Shown piece after piece: positions 42,843-54,047 of a DNA stretch of 64,000 bases. Origin of the DNA: Arsenophonus sp046530765 (GTDB taxonomy: Bacteria; Pseudomonadota; Gammaproteobacteria; Enterobacterales; Enterobacteriaceae); the NCBI GenBank assembly GCA_046530765.1, contig JBHEQS010000002.1, positions 1-64,000 on the forward strand. The letters are read 5' to 3'. Under the pieces are notes generated by a model that had not been told where the DNA came from, made no database searches, and worked only from the letters and a program-made list of their open reading frames with translations. Every line of letters starts with the position of its first letter. Position 1 is the first letter of the stretch. The position numbers and the translations under genes were made by a program.

Positions 42843-43143
42843 AACGATATAAACGATTTATGAAAATAACAGATTTTATAAAAATTATGATATTTTATAA
42901 ATTATTAAAAAATAAATATATCAACTTTGATTTTGATTATTTATGTACTTATTTTAATCTAATAAACAATGTGTTATTTCATATGAAACGAAAACAAATA
43001 GAAATCTGATATTAATATTTTATTTATATATAATGTATAATAGGCAAAAATAAAACTTTATTATTATAAAGTTTTAAAAATTCAAAAGATTGAGTAATTC
43101 ATTTTATGAATTTACTTAAAAATATACCATTAATATATGTTAA

Positions 43144-45021
43144 TTACAACTTATTAAATTTTCCTAAATCAATTTTAGCCCTATCGCGCAAATTCAATAT
43201 CTGTGATTCCATCATTATATTACCAAGTATCATTTTATAATGTTTTGAAAAAAACTTTACTTCATCTGAAGTAGGTTCTCTTTTAATAACTTTGATCAAT
43301 TTAATAATAACTAAATTATCTTTGCTATCTTTAGCGCTAATATAAGTCGGTATGTTTTTTTTTGGAATTGGCATTTGAAAAATTTGTTCGGTAAATAAAT
43401 TATTTTCTCCAAAGCGTTCAATAGTTTTAATATCACTAAAATTAATATCAAGTTTTTTTAAAATTTCTTTATCTTTTTTTTGTTTTAGTACATTAAGAAT
43501 TTTAATTCCATCTGACTCCATCTCTTTTATGCTTTTATTTAACTTCACAAATTCAGTTACTATTTTCTTTACTTTATCAAATGATTGCTTTATCTCTGGT
43601 TTATATTTATCAACTCTAATTATGAATGCACGATCACCGTCAACATTAATTATTCCTGAATTAATGTTTTTTGGTCCATTTTTATCCATTAAGTTTCCTG
43701 CAAAAATATTATCAACAACCTGATCAAATTTTATTTCTTCAGGGATATTATTGCGACTAAACCATCTTGTTTTTACTGATTTTATATTAGTTACCTTTTC
43801 AACTGCTCTCAATGATTCATGATTATCAAGTGATGCCCTATTTGCATCTTGTTGCAGTGAATAAAATTCATTAATTGCTTTTTCATTTTTTAGTGTATTA
43901 GCAATCTCACTTTTTACTGATTGAAAAATTTTTACTACCTCTGGCTTAATGTCATCAAGTCTAAATATAACATAATTATTAGATAATTTTATTACTTTAG
44001 ATATCTGACCTTTTTTAGTTAAATTAGCATCCATAAGTTCACTTGGCGTTGAGCTTGCTTCCATCCATCCGATTGCTCCATGATTTTTTGCACCAAATAT
44101 ATCTGTAGATTTTTCGGTAGCTAATTTCTTAAAATCAGCACCTTCATATAATGCTTTAAAAACGTAATTTGCTTCTTCTTTTGTTTTTAATTCAATCATG
44201 CTATAATGTTTTTGTTCTGGTTTAGTAAAATTAACTATATTTTGATTATAATATTTTTTCAGTTCTTCATCTTTAATTATTATATTTTTACGTTTAGAGG
44301 ATGCATCTAATTTAATATAACTAACCTGTACTTGTTCTGGAGAAATAAATTTTTTTATATTAGCATTATAGTAATCTTCTAACTCTTTATTTGTAACTGT
44401 TTGTTTGTATTGATATTTAGAAAGAGGTAAAGTAATTGTTTTTATTTCACGTTTCTGTAAAAGTAGCTTAGCGTATGACATAACCTCTACAGGTAAAACA
44501 AATTCATCTTTTATATACATTTTGATAAATTGACGATTAATTAAATTCTGACGTATTTCTTTAGCAAAATCATCAGCCTTAATATTATTTTTATATAAAA
44601 TAGTGCGATATTTCTCTTTATTAAAATTACCGTCTATTTGAAATATTTGCATATTATAAATATTATGTTTTATTTGATTATCGCTAACAGTTAAGCCTAA
44701 TTGGTTTGAATATTGATTAATTAGTGTTAATTCAATTAAATGCTCTAAGGCTTGTCTGCGTAAAGCCTGAACTCCTTGGTCACTATTAGCAATTTTAATA
44801 AATTTATCACCTAATTGGTCTTCTAATGCTTGTTTTTCCTGTTGTAATGTTTTCTGTAGTTGAATCTGGTTAATTATTACACCATTCACCTTTGCTGCGT
44901 AATCATTTAAATCACTAATCAGGTAACCACTAACACCCATAAATATAAGAGATAAAATGATAATTATGAATACTATTTTTATAGTAAAACTATTCGCCGC
45001 AGTGCGTAAACTATCCATCAT
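43144..45021 (-). CDS. ppiD: PpiD, membrane-anchored periplasmic chaperone
   Basis: SurA-like folding factor at the inner-membrane SecYEG exit. The 625-aa product begins MMDSLRTAANSFTIKIVFI like E. coli PpiD (623 aa), with one transmembrane anchor at about residues 13-36. Residues about 38-200 form the SurA_N-like chaperone domain, and a parvulin-type domain lies at about 268-360 (GAIGWMEASSTPSELMDANL). The C-terminal domain is Lys/Asn-rich but complete. In E. coli the parvulin domain is not catalytically active. The hupB gene normally preceding it is a fossil 4.5 kb away. Confidence 0.96.
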   Translation of the reverse strand: MMDSLRTAANSFTIKIVFIIIILSLIFMGVSGYLISDLNDYAAKVNGVIINQIQLQKTLQQEKQALEDQLGDKFIKIANSDQGVQALRRQALEHLIELTLINQYSNQLGLTVSDNQIKHNIYNMQIFQIDGNFNKEKYRTILYKNNIKADDFAKEIRQNLINRQFIKMYIKDEFVLPVEVMSYAKLLLQKREIKTITLPLSKYQYKQTVTNKELEDYYNANIKKFISPEQVQVSYIKLDASSKRKNIIIKDEELKKYYNQNIVNFTKPEQKHYSMIELKTKEEANYVFKALYEGADFKKLATEKSTDIFGAKNHGAIGWMEASSTPSELMDANLTKKGQISKVIKLSNNYVIFRLDDIKPEVVKIFQSVKSEIANTLKNEKAINEFYSLQQDANRASLDNHESLRAVEKVTNIKSVKTRWFSRNNIPEEIKFDQVVDNIFAGNLMDKNGPKNINSGIINVDGDRAFIIRVDKYKPEIKQSFDKVKKIVTEFVKLNKSIKEMESDGIKILNVLKQKKDKEILKKLDINFSDIKTIERFGENNLFTEQIFQMPIPKKNIPTYISAKDSKDNLVIIKLIKVIKREPTSDEVKFFSKHYKMILGNIMMESQILNLRDRAKIDLGKFNKL

Positions 45022-45061
45022 AAATATTCTACTCTCAGTTAAAATTAAACTAGAAAAATGT

Positions 45062-45102
45062 ATAATACTATATTTTTCTTTAAAAGAAAAATATAGTATT
45101 AT
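45062..45102. repeat. 20-bp-arm hairpin upstream of ppiD
   Basis: Arms ATAATACTATATTTTTCTTT and its exact complement around a single A, 41 bp before the ppiD start codon. Its place matches where a terminator between hupB and ppiD would sit, but hupB itself has been moved 4.5 kb away. Confidence 0.65.
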
Positions 45103-48100
45103 GATAATAGAGTGTTTTAATTTAATTTACTAAAATAATTTAGTATTAGTTTTGCTATAATTGCATAATTGAGAAGAGTATTGCTTAAAACTATATATAA
45201 AGATTGCTAAGCGATTTATTTAATATTTAATCTTTTTTTAATTTTAACATTTAATTAGGTATTAGATCACGTATTAGATCAAAAAAATAACAACAATTGA
45301 TCTTTAATTAAGCCTATTATTAACGATAAGTTATATTAGAAAAATAATATTATAATAATAAAGAAATAAAATATATTTAAATATTATCAGAAATAGATAT
45401 CACTAGTTGCTTTCTAATTTTTATTAGACTTATAGATGATATTTAATAATTATATATTATAGAAATTATATTCATTAATATGTTTTCTATAATATATACG
45501 CATATTATTAACTATGATTATAATCTTTTAATTTTATTATTTTTTATTGAAATAAATAAATAGATTTTAAAAAATTAAAGAAAATTTTAATTTTTCAAAA
45601 GATTATTAATAATTATATCTAATATATACTTCATATAGCAAAGACTAATAATTCCTATTAACAAGTTCGATAGACTACTTATAAGATCTCATATAATTAA
45701 ATATTTTTACTGATTATTTAATAAATTTTTCTGTTATATAAATTAATTAACAAGCCTTTTGATTAATTTAAATATATTAATATTTTGTTACTTTTTCCTA
45801 AACTAACTTCATAAATTATTATTTTAAAATTTGCATTTTCTTAATTATTTTATAATAAAAACAACTGATAATATATTTTTAATTAATATAAGTATATTTA
45901 GTGTAATTTTTTTATTATTTATATTTAATATTTATAGATACATTTTATCTGATTAATTAAAGTTTATAGTGTCGCAAGCAAACAATTAACTATAAAATAT
46001 AACTTAATTTTTAATATTTTTTATTAATATTAAATATTTTTCAGGTAAAAATGCCAATTTTATTACTTTTACATGTAAAATATTGCATAAAATAAAAATC
46101 ACATTAAATAATATAATTCCTTAATTGTATATAATCTTATGAATCTTTAATGTGAAATTTATAAAAATGTTTTTTATTTCAACGCCAAATTATATATTAA
46201 CAAAAGTATAATATTAATATATATTTTAAATTAAAATAATACTTCGTCTTAATACTCATATTATTGTAGACAAATAGTAAATCCATTAAAAATACAACTA
46301 AAACTAACTAAAAATTTTTCTATATTTTGTAATATTTTTACAAAATATATTTATTTAATCTGCATAAAACTATTATTTAAATATTTAATATTCATTTAAG
46401 TTGGTTCAACACAGAAATTATGATCAGCAATAAATATCTTTAATTTTCTAATTCTATTATATAATATTATTTCTACTAGTATTAAAAATGTTTAATTAAT
46501 GAAGTGCTGATGACTATATTACTAATAAAATTTTAATTTTTATATCTAAAATTATTACTAATTTTTAAAATATATGTTGAAATATAATTAGATGAATAGT
46601 ATTTAAGATCTAATTCTTAAAATTATTAAGGATATATATAGTACATTATTTTAATAAAATATTTATATCATTTTAATATAAAATTAATTATTTTAATAGA
46701 TCGCTTATTAATAATAAGTTCTTTAATAAAAGAAATTTTGTAATATTTAAATTACTATTTATATTTATTTAAATTATTATTTATACACTCATTAATTTAA
46801 TATTGAAAGATTATTAAATTCATTTATAGAAATATTAAAATAAATAATAAAATTAAGTAATTTATTAATGTAATTGCATTGAATTAAAAATTAGAGTTCG
46901 TATAGAATTTAATTATTTGATGATATTTTATAAAAATAAATATATGCATTCTCTTACGCTTTGATGAATTTATTATTAAATTCGAATTATATTATTTAAT
47001 ATAGTACTTTACTAAACAATTAACTAAATTAATTTAATTAACATGAAAAATCATTAAAAAATATTTCTAATAAACTGTATTTTTATTTTTCATATCTTTC
47101 TATTTTACTAACATTCTTTATTTTTAATTACCTAAACATTATAACAAATAAATATACTCATAAAAAGTAAACTATTTATTTTACATTAAACAATTTTAGT
47201 TAAAGTAGTATATTTAATAGAATAAGTAGTTATTCTTTCTTTTTTTATCTTAATAAATATTTATAAATAAAATTAATTATATATATAATTGCGTAATAAA
47301 TATTTTTTTTTAAAAATTAATATAAATAAAACTAAAACGATTATATAAAATATTAAAATAAGTTTATCGAAAATCAATTATAATTTTAGATCTTATCTGA
47401 AAAAAAATAAATAAAAAATCAAATTAAATACTATCAATTTATCTGTTTAAAAATAATGAATGTATTTTGTGCTTATTTATATAACTGTATATAAATTAAT
47501 TGTGAACTTATATGAATTAATTTTTATGAAAACATTAATATAATTGCTAACATAATATTTTATTATTTTTTTTGTTTGATATCTTTAACTTAATATCTAT
47601 ATAATATTTAATTTACATTAAATTGACTTAAAAGCAAAGTTAATACAAATTGAAATTGCACTAAGTTAATTTTATGTGTTTTTAGAACAAAAACTATTTT
47701 GCGTAGTGTGTTATTATTATTTTGAATTTGTCATAAAAATTTTATTTAATCTCCTTTTAGATTTATATAAATATTTAATTTAAAAGAATTATTTGCATTA
47801 ACAGAACCTATATCGTTATAACTATAAAGTTTATCATAAATAAATATGAAATCTCTATTATATTTTGTTAACATAGAAAAACTTAAATAATAAATTATGC
47901 AATTGAGTTATAATAACAATATTTTATTAATCTAATTAAATTTTTAGTATAATATTCTAAATTAAACATTAAACTTTCTTACAAAATAGTAACTTATGTA
48001 ATTTAATTGCAATTAAATAAATAAAATAACTTGATAGAAAAATATAAGTTTTATATAACTAATTGATAAAAATCAAAGATTATTCAAGTTTTTATTAAAT

Positions 48101-49589
48101 CAATACTAATTATTGTAAAACAATAACCTACTGTTAATTTAAATGTTTAATAGTGAGTAACAAATTTATTTTTTCCATGATAAACATTTGTATCTAAAAT
48201 TATAAAATGCGTTTGAATGAAGATAGAAACTATAATAATTACAATGCTTTATTTTAAAAGCAAACAAATACATTAATTTTTTTGTATATGATATTGTTTC
48301 TATTAACATACCAATAATTGCATTTATAAATATAATATAATAATAACTTATTTAGCAGTGTTACATCATTTTGATAATCATAAATAATTATAGAATCAAG
48401 TATGAATTTAATTTATCAACATTAAAATGATGATATTACTATATAAGTTGAAGCCTATTAAATACTGTGCTTAATAATATAATACTAGGAACACTTGTGA
48501 TAACATTAAGAACATAAAATGCTTAAATAAAACTCATACTAATTGCCATATTAAATTAAATTTTCTAATTACTTTATAATCTATTGATAAAGTTATCGGT
48601 TTCTAGCGTTTCATTACTACAAACAATAACAATATTGAATGTATTAATAATAAAACTTATTATTAATACTCATACTATTTTAAAATCTTATAATAATAAA
48701 CATTACAATAAGTTTATTCTACAAATACTTAAATATAAGATAAATATCTTTTATAACACACCAGAAGAATATAAAATAACAAAAGTTGCTATTTTTTCAA
48801 TATATATTAATTTTCTTGAGCAAATATAGTCAGATCTAATATTGATTAGATATTATAAGACAATATATTAAAATATTTAAGTTTAATTATGTTACAAAAT
48901 AACAAGTTATTTAATTTTCTATGTACAATTTTTTAAAAAGATTAAGTATAGTGAATATCTCTTAATCACTTTTACATATGTTTGGCTGCAGTATTTTGTT
49001 ATATTACAAATTATATCTATAATAAAATGTATAACGACATTGAATGATTGGTAAATAATATAAAAATATTGTGAATTATAAAATTTTTTTACAAAAAAAC
49101 TGTTAAAAAATTATTTGTAAGTTATTTAATATTAATTTTTTTTTATAAAATAATTTTGATAGACTAAATAAGATAAAAACTTAAGTAAATATTTTGTTAA
49201 AGAATGTATATTTATGAAATAATAAAAAAAATACTTATATACTTAATAATAGCAATAGATTTTTATGATTTTACATAATGCATTTTTTAACTAATAAAAG
49301 AAAATCTAAATCTGATTAATCAAATTAAGATCTAATTTTTACTAGATTATAAGTAGATCTAACATTGTTGTCTATAGAATTACTTAATAGAAATATTTAT
49401 ACTAATAATTTTTATTTATAAATTATTTAATGCTTTATTATCTATCATAACTATTCTTTTATAAAATACATAAACTTTACAGTTGAGGTTGGTTTTGCTA
49501 ATAATAAGAGATTTTTTTTAATTTTTTCTAAAAATTATTGTTTCTCATAACATTGTAACATTATATATCTACTATTGATCTTATAAAAG

Positions 49590-49862
49590 ATATAATACTG
49601 CATGAAAATAAGATAAAATAAAACATAAGTTAATTATTGTGCTGATATTATATTTTATATATAGTATAGTTATTATTAAGAATATATCTTAATAATTGCT
49701 TAGTTTTAAATGACGATATTTTCAGTATATATCTAAAAGTATTTATTGTTTTAATACTATACTAATCATTAACTGTGCACTGTATGTTGTTTAACTTTAG
49801 AAATATTAAATATTATTAAGTAAATTTTATATTTTTGATTTCTTAATATACTTTTTAAGAAA
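49590..49862 (-). pseudogene. hupB: hupB (HU-beta) fossil
   Basis: Begins about 250 bp after the lon stop on the same strand, close to the 209-bp E. coli spacing. The minus strand gives R-N-Q-K-Y-K-I and N-I-S-K-V for KSQLIDKI and DISKA. In another frame it gives S-S-F-K-T-K-Q-L-L-R for GTFAVKERAAR, then N-I-S-T-I-I-N-L-C-F-I for TIAAAKVPSFR. Stops and frameshifts make it non-functional. The total length (about 270 bp) equals the intact gene. HU may be supplied by hupA elsewhere; this is inference. Confidence 0.6.
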
Positions 49863-49977
49863 ATATATTTAATATTTTCTAGTTATTTTTGTACTTTTTA
49901 TTTTTAGCTATTTTAGTAATACTTTTTAAGTTTATAATTGCTATTATTTTATTAAGTATTAATATAAAATATATATT

Positions 49978-50032
49978 TTATTTTTTATAGATATTTTTTA
50001 TAGATATTTTTTATAGATATTTTTTATAGAAA
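49978..50032. repeat. tandem repeat near lon
   Basis: Four copies of a 14-bp unit (ATATTTTTTATAG with small variation) head to tail, about 80 bp beyond the lon stop. A slippage repeat. Confidence 0.7.
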
Positions 50033-50112
50033 GTTATTCTATTATATTAATCATAAAAAAGATATAAAAAACTATTTTTTTAACAAATACAAATAGTAAA
50101 TTCTTTCTATAT

Positions 50113-52443
50113 TTAAAATGGCGGATTTTCCAATGTAATAAAAAAAACCTCTTCAACTGTCTTTACCGGATAAATTTTTAAATTTGCTATAACATTTTGT
50201 GGTATTTCCTCCAAATCACGACGATTTTCATCTGGAATCAGTACAATTTCTATACCACCACGGTGAGCTGCTAATAATTTCTCCTTTAAACCACCAATAG
50301 GCAAAACTAACCCGCGCAATGTTATCTCACCTGTCATTGCTACATTTGATCTCACAGGATTACCGGTCAAACAAGAAACCAACGCTGTGCACATTGCAAT
50401 TCCTGCACTTGGGCCATCTTTTGGTGTTGCTCCTTCAGGAACATGAACATGAATATCTCGTTTTTCATAAAAATCAGACTTAATGCCTAATTTTTCCGCT
50501 CGATCTCTAACTGCAGTTAATGCGGTTTTAATTGATTCTTGCATAACTTCACCTAATGATCCTGTATAAGTGAGTTTACCTTTTCCTGGCACAGAAGCTG
50601 TTTCGATAGTTAGTAAGTCACCACCAACTTCTGTCCAAGCCAAACCAGTCACTTGACCAATGCGATTTTCAGTATCTGCACGGCCGTAGTCAACTTTACG
50701 TACTCCAAGATAATTTTTTATATTATTATCATCAATAAAAATATGTTTTAATGATTGGTTAATCAATAGTGATTTTACTGCTTTACGACATAATTTAGAA
50801 ATTTCACGTTCCAGGCCTCTAACACCAGCTTCACGTGTATAATAACGAATAATGCTAATGATTGCGCTATTTGTGATAGTAAACTCTCCATTTTTTAGAG
50901 CATTTCTTTGAATTTGTTTTGGTAATAAATGTTTTTTTGCAATGTTTAGCTTTTCATCTTCAGTGTAACCAGAAAGACGAATTACCTCCATTCTATCCAA
51001 TAATGGTGCTGGTATATTCATTGAGTTTGAAGTTGCAACGAACATAACTTCAGAAAGGTCATAATCAACTTCTAAATAATAATCATTGAACGAAACATTT
51101 TGTTCTGGATCTAGAACTTCAAGTAAAGCTGATGCTGGATCGCCTCGCATATCTGATGACATTTTATCAATTTCATCTAACAAAAACAAAGGGTTCTTGA
51201 CAGATACTTTTGCCATTTTTTGAATTAGCTTTCCCGGCATTGAGCCAATATAAGTTCTTCTATGTCCGCGAATTTCTGCTTCATCGCGAATACCACCTAG
51301 CGCCATTCGAATATATTTGCGTCCTGTAGCTTTAGCAATTGATTCTCCTAGTGATGTTTTACCAACACCAGGAGGACCAACTAAACATAAAATTGGTCCT
51401 TTAATTTTGTTAATGCGAGTCTGTACAGCTAAATACTCAAGAATGTGTTCTTTAACTAGTTCCAAACCATAATGATCGCCATCTAGTATTTTCTGAGCTT
51501 TTGTTAAATCCTTTTTAACTTTACTTCGAGTATTCCATGGAACTTGCACCATCCAATCAATATAACTTCGCAAAACTGTAGCCTCGGCAGACATGGGTGA
51601 CATCATTTTTAATTTTTGCAATTCTGCTTCTGCTTTTTGAGAAGCTTCTTTTGGCATTTTAACTTCTTTAATTTTTCGTTTGAACATTTCATATTCATCT
51701 AGTGTATTTTCCATCTCACCTAGTTCTTTTTGAATTGCTTTCATTTGTTCATTCAAATAATATTCTCGTTGACTTTTTTCCATTTGCTTTTTAACGCGAT
51801 TACGAATACGTTTTTCAATCTGCAATAAATCAATTTCAGATTCCATCATTGCCATTAAATATTCAAGACGTTCAACCAAATTAGACATCTCCAATACACG
51901 CTGCTTGTCTGCTAATTTTAATAGGATATGTGAAGCGATTGTATCTGCTAATTTATCAGATTGTTCAATTGAATGTAATGATGTTAATATTTCTTGTGGT
52001 ATCTTTTTATTTAATTTTATATAACCTTCAAACTGATTAATTGTTGTTCGATTTAGTACTTCTTGCTCTTTTTCATCCACAGATGGAGAATTAAAATATT
52101 CAGCTTCTGCTATAAAATATTCTCCATTATCAGTTAATGTTGTAATTTTTGCACGTCTCAAACCTTCAACCAATACTTTTACACTACCATCTGGTAGTTT
52201 TAGCATCTGCAAAACAGAAGAAACAGTCCCTACAGAGAAAAGATCATTTACACCAGGCTCGTCAGTAGCAGCCTCTTTTTGAGCCACCAACATAACTTGT
52301 TTATTGTGATCCATTACGGCTTCAAGGCAGTGAATTGATTTCTCACGACCAACAAATAATGGAATTACCATATGTGGATAAACTACCACATCACGCAGAG
52401 GAAGTACAGGAATTTCAATATGTTCGGAACACTCAATATTCAT
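50113..52443 (-). CDS. lon: Lon ATP-dependent protease
   Basis: Cytosolic AAA+ serine protease that degrades misfolded and regulatory proteins. The 776-aa product is collinear with E. coli Lon (784 aa), lacking only the last few residues. N-terminal substrate domain IEIPVLPLRDVVVYPHMVIPLF; Walker A GPPGVGKT at 356-363; sensor and arginine-finger region intact. The catalytic dyad is S679 (DGPSAGIAM) and K722 (GGLKEKLLAAHRGG). It keeps a sigma-32-type promoter. Among the best conserved proteins in the window. Confidence 0.98.
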   Translation of the reverse strand: MNIECSEHIEIPVLPLRDVVVYPHMVIPLFVGREKSIHCLEAVMDHNKQVMLVAQKEAATDEPGVNDLFSVGTVSSVLQMLKLPDGSVKVLVEGLRRAKITTLTDNGEYFIAEAEYFNSPSVDEKEQEVLNRTTINQFEGYIKLNKKIPQEILTSLHSIEQSDKLADTIASHILLKLADKQRVLEMSNLVERLEYLMAMMESEIDLLQIEKRIRNRVKKQMEKSQREYYLNEQMKAIQKELGEMENTLDEYEMFKRKIKEVKMPKEASQKAEAELQKLKMMSPMSAEATVLRSYIDWMVQVPWNTRSKVKKDLTKAQKILDGDHYGLELVKEHILEYLAVQTRINKIKGPILCLVGPPGVGKTSLGESIAKATGRKYIRMALGGIRDEAEIRGHRRTYIGSMPGKLIQKMAKVSVKNPLFLLDEIDKMSSDMRGDPASALLEVLDPEQNVSFNDYYLEVDYDLSEVMFVATSNSMNIPAPLLDRMEVIRLSGYTEDEKLNIAKKHLLPKQIQRNALKNGEFTITNSAIISIIRYYTREAGVRGLEREISKLCRKAVKSLLINQSLKHIFIDDNNIKNYLGVRKVDYGRADTENRIGQVTGLAWTEVGGDLLTIETASVPGKGKLTYTGSLGEVMQESIKTALTAVRDRAEKLGIKSDFYEKRDIHVHVPEGATPKDGPSAGIAMCTALVSCLTGNPVRSNVAMTGEITLRGLVLPIGGLKEKLLAAHRGGIEIVLIPDENRRDLEEIPQNVIANLKIYPVKTVEEVFFITLENPPF

Positions 52444-52537
52444 AAGGTTCTCTCTTCGTTTAACTTATGCCAATTTAGGGTTTCCTTAAAAGTTTTAAAT
52501 TATTTTTTTATAAAAACCTAAAGATTAAATATAAAAT

Positions 52538-52566
52538 TATATGGGGATAAGATTTCAACATTCAAT
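52538..52566 (-). promoter_or_regulatory. sigma-32 heat-shock promoter of lon
   Basis: On the minus strand ATTGAA (52561-52566) and CCCCATATA (52538-52546) are separated by exactly 14 bases. As recalled, the E. coli lon promoter has TTGAA, 14 bases and CCCCATATA. The CCCC is a rare G/C run in this spacer. The ATG follows about 95 bases downstream behind an AGAGAG Shine-Dalgarno-like site. Confidence 0.75.
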
Positions 52567-52590
52567 AGTATAATTCTATCATCAAACAAA

Positions 52591-52610
52591 AATGAGAGAA
52601 ATCTCTCATT
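52591..52610 (-). terminator. clpX terminator
   Basis: Stem AATGAGAG/CTCTCATT with a four-base loop, 38 bases after the clpX stop. In clpX direction it is followed by TTTTTGTTTGATG. A-rich before and T-rich after, it could work in both directions. It separates clpPX from lon. Confidence 0.8.
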
Positions 52611-52647
52611 TTTTATTATATAATTCAGTAAATAAAATCATTAATGT

Positions 52648-53934
52648 TTAATTTTCACCAGATGCCTGTATATCAGTCTGTCTATAGATTACCAAAGGTT
52701 TTGAATGACCTGAAACAACCATTTCATTAATTATTATTTTTTCAACATGTTTCATTGAAGGTAAATCATACATAGTTTCTAGTAAGATTCCTTCTATAAT
52801 AGAACGTAAACCGCGTGCCCCTATTTTTCTAGACATAGCTTTTTTAGCAATTTCTTGCAACGCCTCTTCGAGAAACTCTAAATTAACACCTTCAAATTTA
52901 AAAAGTGCTTGGTATTGTTTAGTCAGTGCATTTTTTGGCTCTTTTAGAATTTGAATTAACGCCTCTTCGCTTAATTCAACTAATGTAGCAATTACAGGCA
53001 AACGACCAATAAACTCTGGGATCAAACCAAACTTAATTAGATCTTCTGGTTCAATTTTAGAAAGTAATTCACATTCATTTGTCCCTTTTGATTTACTTTT
53101 TATTTCAGCCGAAAAACCAATACTTGAGCACGCACCTAATCTTTGTCCAATCACTTTATCAAGACCTGAAAATGCTCCACCACAAATAAATAGAATTTTA
53201 GAAGTATCAACCTGTAAAAATTCTTGTTGTGGATGTTTGCGACCACCATGAGGTGGTACTGCAGCAATTGTTCCTTCGATAAGTTTAAGCAAAGCTTGCT
53301 GAACACCTTCACCAGAAACATCTCTAGTAATTGATGGGTTATCAGATTTTCGTGAAATTTTGTCAATTTCATCAATATAAATTATTCCACGCTGTGCCTT
53401 CTCTACATCATAGTCACATTTTTGTAGAAGTTTTTGAATAATATTTTCTACATCTTCTCCAACATAACCTGCCTCTGTTAATGTTGTCGCATCAGCTATG
53501 GTAAACGGTACATCTAAGTATTTAGCTAAAGTCTCAGCTAATAGTGTCTTACCAGTTCCTGTAGCGCCAATAAGTAAAATATTGCTTTTTCCTATTTCTA
53601 CCAATTCATTATTAAGTTCTCCATTAGAAATACTACGTAAACGCTTATAATGATTATAAACTGCTACTCCAAGCACTTTCTTAGCATTTTCCTGACCAAT
53701 AACATAATTATCAAGGTGGCTACGAATTTCATGTGGTGTACGTAGCGTGCTTCTATCATGATTAGTGGTAATTTCTTCAACTTCTTCTCGAATAATATCA
53801 TTACAGAGTGCAACACACTCATCACAGATATAAACTGACGGACCAGCAATCAACTTACGAACTTCATGCTGGCTTTTCCCGCAGAATGAGCAGTATAGTA
53901 ATTTTCCTGAACTCTCTTTGCGTTTATCTGTCAT
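52648..53934 (-). CDS. clpX: ClpX, unfoldase of ClpXP
   Basis: AAA+ unfoldase that delivers substrates to ClpP. The 428-aa product (E. coli 424) has the N-terminal C4 zinc finger (LYCSFCGKSQ and ICDECVALC), Walker A GATGTGKT near residue 120, Walker B IIYIDEIDK, the RKSDNPSITRDVSGEGVQQ pore-side region and the conserved C-terminal IGARGLRSIIE sensor-2 arginine. The IGF loop for ClpP docking reads IGFSAE. It follows clpP by 113 bases, likely one transcript. Confidence 0.98.
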   Translation of the reverse strand: MTDKRKESSGKLLYCSFCGKSQHEVRKLIAGPSVYICDECVALCNDIIREEVEEITTNHDRSTLRTPHEIRSHLDNYVIGQENAKKVLGVAVYNHYKRLRSISNGELNNELVEIGKSNILLIGATGTGKTLLAETLAKYLDVPFTIADATTLTEAGYVGEDVENIIQKLLQKCDYDVEKAQRGIIYIDEIDKISRKSDNPSITRDVSGEGVQQALLKLIEGTIAAVPPHGGRKHPQQEFLQVDTSKILFICGGAFSGLDKVIGQRLGACSSIGFSAEIKSKSKGTNECELLSKIEPEDLIKFGLIPEFIGRLPVIATLVELSEEALIQILKEPKNALTKQYQALFKFEGVNLEFLEEALQEIAKKAMSRKIGARGLRSIIEGILLETMYDLPSMKHVEKIIINEMVVSGHSKPLVIYRQTDIQASGEN

Positions 53935-54047
53935 TCAGATAACCTCACTTTTAAAAAATCACCCTAATTTTAACAAAAGGATAACAGAAAATTGTTACTA
54001 ATTAGTCATGTAATGACTATGTCAGTCATGATATATATTCATATAAG

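Larger units (their letters stand above)
41718..43143. other. 1.4-kb gap zapA-ppiD
   Basis: Holds a weak 6S RNA-like stretch (41785-41950) and a fau fossil (recognisable from 42684 to 42842). Beyond that lies the breakpoint to the ppiD-lon block. Nothing else is readable. Confidence 0.6.
45022..50112. other. 5-kb AT desert between ppiD and lon
   Basis: The largest internal desert. E. coli has only hupB (273 bp) here. The hupB fossil is at its lon-proximal edge (49590-49862) and a 20-bp-arm hairpin at its ppiD-proximal edge (45062-45102). The 4.5 kb between shows no recognisable gene; an 81-codon frame at 48584-48829 has no coding character. A tandem repeat lies at 49978-50032. Confidence 0.65.

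Noticed and set aside
48584..48829. 81-codon open frame in the ppiD-lon desert, considered as a possible hupB or novel gene
   Set aside because: On the wrong strand for hupB, no similarity to HU, random-like composition; the hupB fossil is found at 49.6-49.9 kb instead.
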